Of a stretch of DNA of 64,000 bases, positions 59,903-64,000 are shown one piece after another (positions within the stretch are counted from its first letter, which is position 1; every line of letters starts with the position of its first letter). Source of the DNA: Engraulis encrasicolus (taxonomy: Eukaryota; Chordata; Actinopteri; Clupeiformes; Engraulidae); assembly GCF_034702125.1 (NCBI RefSeq), contig NC_085875.1, positions 46,222,270 through 46,286,269 of the forward strand, given 5' to 3'. The notes beneath the pieces were generated by a model. That model saw only the letters and a program-made list of their open reading frames with translations. It searched no databases and was not told the origin of the DNA. The position numbers were made by a program, and so were the translations under genes.

Positions 59903-61314
59903 CAGGGCCGGTTATAAGCATAGGCCGGCTAGGCGGTCGCCTAGAGCGCAATGTGAAGAAGGAGCGCCGAAATGGCGCTCTCCGATGCGTAATTTTGCGA
60001 TATGGAGGTTTTTTTATGAAGTCGCAATCAACAAAGCGTGGCGAAAGCGCTCCTCATGGCAAAGCGCCCCTCAGCCAATAGTAATATCGCTTTCAACTGT
60101 CTCTGGGAAGTCTGTGAACCAATAAACAGACAGTCCTGAGAAAGGGGGCGGGACGAGTGACAGCGTGCGCTCTATTTTGAATTTGGAGATTCCTTCGAGA
60201 GACAGAGGGCAAGCGCGAACAACAATGCTGCTCTGCTGGGTGGAGAACTGTTATGTTCTCATTAAACCAGTCATTGCATGATGCAGGAGTTGCAGAGGGT
60301 GTTTTGGAAGTATGTGGTTTAATCAGCAACCGTTTGTGGTAATGTAAAGCCTAATAGTTATGAGGCTACTGTTTGGAATTAGAGGGAAAAAGAGCTTTGC
60401 TTTTGATCTGAGAAAACGCTAGTTAGCATGCTAACATAAAGTAGCCAAGTAACTCACTAAGCAATGAAAATCCAGTAAAGTAGCTGTTAGTAGCCTACTC
60501 ACTACACCACAACCTGCAAGCTTAAAAAAAAAACATGACATATATACTTGCTTAGGTTGACCAGCAATGTAAGTGATGTAGTAAGACTGGTGCCATGTTT
60601 AAACAAGTTTAGCTGCCATATCTCCCTTCCATCCACTTGAATGAATTACCTGCTTTGTTGTAAGCTTAACAAAAACATTGTTTCCAGACCAGAAATGACA
60701 TATAGGCCTACAAATAATCATGTAAGAGAGACCATGACAGCATTGTTTTCATGCTTTGTGATGCTGTAGTAGTGTAGACAAGTGAGGCTATCAATGCAGA
60801 CCTCCTTTGGCCTATTGTATCACATGCATTCAAAAGCGTGACAGCTTTTCTCCCTTTCTCTCACCCTGTCCCTCCGGTTCAAACACATAATAGCCCCCTT
60901 CTCATCCTCCCTACTCACAAATGCACCACTATTTCCAGTACAGAAATGAAATGGTTTGGAATCATAGACCAGCACAATGTAGCTTATTAAAATTGTTATG
61001 CTGCATGCTTTGTGATGCTGTAGGTAGTGTAGATAGGCTATCATCAGACCTCAAGACCTCCTTGGCCTATTGTCTACACATGCATTTGACATGCAAAATG
61101 TACTGTACCACTCTCCTCATTCATTCCATTTTACAATTCAAACACATTGATAACCTCCCTCTCATCTGGGGTTTGGGCAACCACCACCATTACATCCAAG
61201 AAACACAGTGAAGGTACTTTCACGCGACTCAATCTGATGTGTTGGTCGGCTGTCCAAAGAACCAGAAATCCATTTGATGCAACAGTTATGTTCTTGATGC
61301 TATTTAGTTAAGCT

Positions 61315-61345
<31 letters not shown>

Positions 61346-61346
61346 T

Positions 61347-61406
<60 letters not shown>

Positions 61407-61463
61407 CGCGCGCGCCAGAACTCAAACTCGCCTAGGGCGCCAAATAAGCCAGAACCGGCCCTG
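59903..61463. mobile_element. hAT-type non-autonomous element, 1561 bp
   Basis: Ends are CAGGGCCGGTT and its near-inverse AACCGGCCCTG, with a perfect 8-bp duplication TGCCTGCA (59895-59902, 61464-61471). GCCTAGAGCGC near the left end and GCCTAGGGCGCC near the right are further subterminal similarities. No transposase frame was seen. It contains the poly-G tract at 61321-61406. Confidence 0.93.
61321..61406 (+). repeat. Poly-G tract of about 85 bases
   Basis: One T interrupts an otherwise continuous G run, followed by CGCGCGCGCC. It is unusually long for a vertebrate genome, and length error in the assembly is possible. Confidence 0.9.
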
Positions 61464-61554
61464 TGCCTGCATGTCTCTCTCCCTCCCCTGCACCTCCCAC
61501 TGCTGCAAGCATGCAGGCCTGACGCTTCTCATTCCTACACACGCCTAGCACAAC

Positions 61555-62470
61555 AATAACATTATCATGCATTAATAATTATTATACACTGTGCACACTA
61601 GATAATGACGACACAGTGTACAGGCTCAATATTAAGTCGCTATTAAGAATCATCAATCATTAAGGTGCCCAGCTGTGAAGTGGTGGAGAAATGCTTTATT
61701 GGTCTCTAAGGAGAAGAAGGTCATTAACATTATTGTGCATTAATAATTTCACACACACAGTAATAACAGCACAATGCAGGCTCAAGAAGATGCTGGGTGA
61801 TCTCAATAGGTTCTTCCACTCATTTTTGCTGTGCTGTAAAATAGTACTTTATTCATGATGAATGTCATTAACACTCATGCTTTAATAATTTCATACACTT
61901 TTATTCAAACATGGGTCAGTCAATGACGTTTTAGTAGTAGCACACATCAGGGTGGTGCCACCACATCTAATGCCACCATTGTATGGATTATTTTTGTTTT
62001 GTTTTTAGTGGATTATCTAAGAATGGCAGCACATTAATGACCAATTGCTAATTCATTTATGGACATTAGCTGTGGTTGTACCACCCGACGCCTGACATCA
62101 AAAAACACAATTGACCCATATAATATATAGTAGATAAACACAATACAGGACCAAGAAGATGCTACTGATGTGTCTTGCCTCAGTAGGACAATGTTGCTCT
62201 CATCATGGTGCTGTGCTGTAATAATAAAGGGTCTTTATTGATCCAGATGGAAATGAACATCATTAATTCTGCATTGATGCGTTACTCTGTATCAATAATT
62301 TTTACATCGAGATAATACGCAATAATACAAGCTCACCCTGAAGCTGCAGAGGATTTTTGTTTACTTCATTAAGATGTGTTTGCACTCAATATCATCCTTC
62401 CTGTTGGATAGTGAAGTAGTGGAGATGTCTAAGTGATCCCAAAGGAAACTAAAGCCAATAATGTTACCAT
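61555..62470 (+). repeat. Degenerate tandem repeat (TCATTAACAT..GCATTAATAATTTCACAC)
   Basis: Recognisable unit cores occur near 61560, 61720, 61864 and 62253. Recurrent companions are GTGGTGGAGAAATG / GTAGTGGAGATGTC and GAAGATGCT. Period is roughly 145-160 bases with one wider gap. Confidence 0.55.
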
Positions 62471-62818
62471 CACAAATTACACACAGATAATCTACACAGG
62501 TAATACACTCATATCGCATGCATGCACCCACACACACACACACGCACACACACACGCTCGCTCGCTCGCTCACTCGCTCTCACCTATAAATAATATTGCT
62601 GAAGAGCTGTGTATCGTCAATACACATATGTCAAATCTGATTTGTGCACACTTGACTTGCTGTAATAACAAAATAGTTGTGCAAGAATTACCAAAAATAT
62701 CACAGATAATACATGATATATTAGGCCCATGTTGCAGAAGGGATTTGTGTGCACTGCACAATTGTACATAGTTGCGCTCATCAGTTCTAGTTTGTGATAT
62801 ATTTTGTTCTCTTTTTGC

Positions 62819-63772
62819 TGTATGGGTGGTTGACGTTTAAGGGCGTAACGCAAAAAAAAAGTTTTTCAAATTCCTGAAAAAATGATGGATAAAAATTGGG
62901 AAAAAATAGAAAAAAAAGAAAGCACTTAGTGGTCTGTGGAATTTCACCTTATTTTTGCCATTTTTGGGAAAATGTGTCCTGCATCAACACATAGCATAGG
63001 CATGTCACACCGCAGGAAAATGGAGTCACACCACAGGGAATTCACTGCATTATGGCCATTTTAATCCTTTTGTATACATGACTGACATCTGAGCTCATGC
63101 TAACTTGATAATGATATTGTGTTTAATCTTAATATGTGTTTTCATTAATAAAAAAACTTTTTTTCCTCCTATAAGAGCAGTCACACCACAGGACACCATA
63201 AAATGAACCTAAGCATTGCGTGACAGAAACATTGCAATAAAAGACATATTAAGAGGTTAATAGTCACCTTAAACTTCCACAGCACTCTCCAATAACTGAG
63301 ATACTGACTGGTTAGGAGCCAGTCTTTAAGACCCTTGTAGTTGGCCTTGCAGCTGCCCATTCACAAACATTGACATACATGTCACCCCACAGGACGCAAT
63401 TTGTGTCACGAAATTGAACTTGTAGTTAATATTACTGTCTTGAGTTTTTTCCACATTCACATATCTTAATCTAAAGTTAAGATTTATGCAATCATGCCAA
63501 ATGCTTCATACATTATTCAAAATGTTGTTGGTTAATTTATATATATATTATTATATATTGTTTCATTAATGTTACAGTCACACCGCAGGAAATTTGACAT
63601 ATAAACCTTTACATAAATCTTAACACAAATGTTTCTTCTCATCTAAGACTAATATGAAACATAATGTACCACATCTTCTTTCATTGACATTTGTTTTTTA
63701 AAGGAAAATTACAGTTTTGTAGGTTTTTAACCAATGTTACGAAAAAACAAGGCGTCACGTCTCCCACCCATA
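62819..63772. mobile_element. Putative element with repeated GTCACACCRCAGGA motif
   Basis: Imperfect inverted ends TATGGGTGGTTGACGT and the inverse of TATGGGTGGGAGACGTGACG bracket about 950 bases. The motif occurs near 63005, 63026, 63179, 63382 and 63576. No protein was seen. The family was not recognised. Sequence to 64000 beyond is unremarkable. Confidence 0.6.
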
Positions 63773-64000
63773 TAATAATGCCGTAATGCATTAATCGGCC
63801 TAGTTCTGCATGCACAAACAATATTGCGGCAGTAGGATTTTAGTTCAGTACATGGGACAATGTTGCCCTTTTATTTATATATTATTTTGGCCCCATTTTA
63901 TTTAGTATCCTGCTGTGTCTGAAGTGTTCACCAGGCTGTGTGCTGCACTTTTTGTAGGGGGTGTGAGTGAAGAAAAAGAGCCATTTGTTGTTCTCTGAGA

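Overview
This window is vertebrate nuclear DNA, almost certainly from a ray-finned fish. The evidence is two spliced genes that closely match vertebrate orthologues, GT-AG introns, an intact Tc1-like transposon, several hAT-type non-autonomous elements with 8-bp target duplications, teleost-style tRNA-derived SINEs, and very many (CA)n, (CT)n and (AAT)n microsatellites. Nothing bacterial or viral was recognised. Most long open frames here are microsatellite read-through and were left out.

Layout. 0-6.6 kb: a degenerate tandem array, microsatellites, SINEs and two hAT-type elements; no gene seen. 6.69-22.16 kb: two arms of about 0.7 kb in opposite orientation enclose a nested tandem-repeat block (7.3-19.7 kb) that is dense in CTCF-like, CRE-like, ETS-like and GC-box-like motifs. 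A 3.2-kb segment within it is duplicated head to tail, and only one copy carries a 440-bp transposon. 22.2-28.2 kb: a hAT element, microsatellites and a 670-bp foldback; no gene recognised. 28.24-42.70 kb (+): hadha, the mitochondrial trifunctional protein alpha subunit, complete in 20 coding exons (763 codons plus stop), with a GC-AG intron 7 and an intact Tc1-like transposon in intron 6. 46.67-53.63 kb (-): rab10, a small GTPase of membrane traffic, complete in 6 coding exons (200 codons plus stop), with a probable untranslated first exon near 54 kb. 56.33-56.40 kb (+): a candidate first coding exon of an unidentified gene. 57.9-64 kb: microsatellites, a 1.56-kb hAT element containing a long poly-G tract, a degenerate tandem repeat, and an element carrying a repeated 14-nt motif.

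hadha and rab10 are convergent (tail to tail). They are also close neighbours on human 2p23.3 (established knowledge), so the pairing is an old linkage. The two proteins are not known to work together: HADHA performs mitochondrial long-chain fatty-acid beta-oxidation and RAB10 regulates vesicle transport. In mammals HADHB lies head to head with HADHA; no hadhb exon was recognised in the 28 kb upstream of hadha here.

All exon boundaries were set by hand from splice consensus, frame continuity and recalled family sequence. No alignment or transcript data were available.
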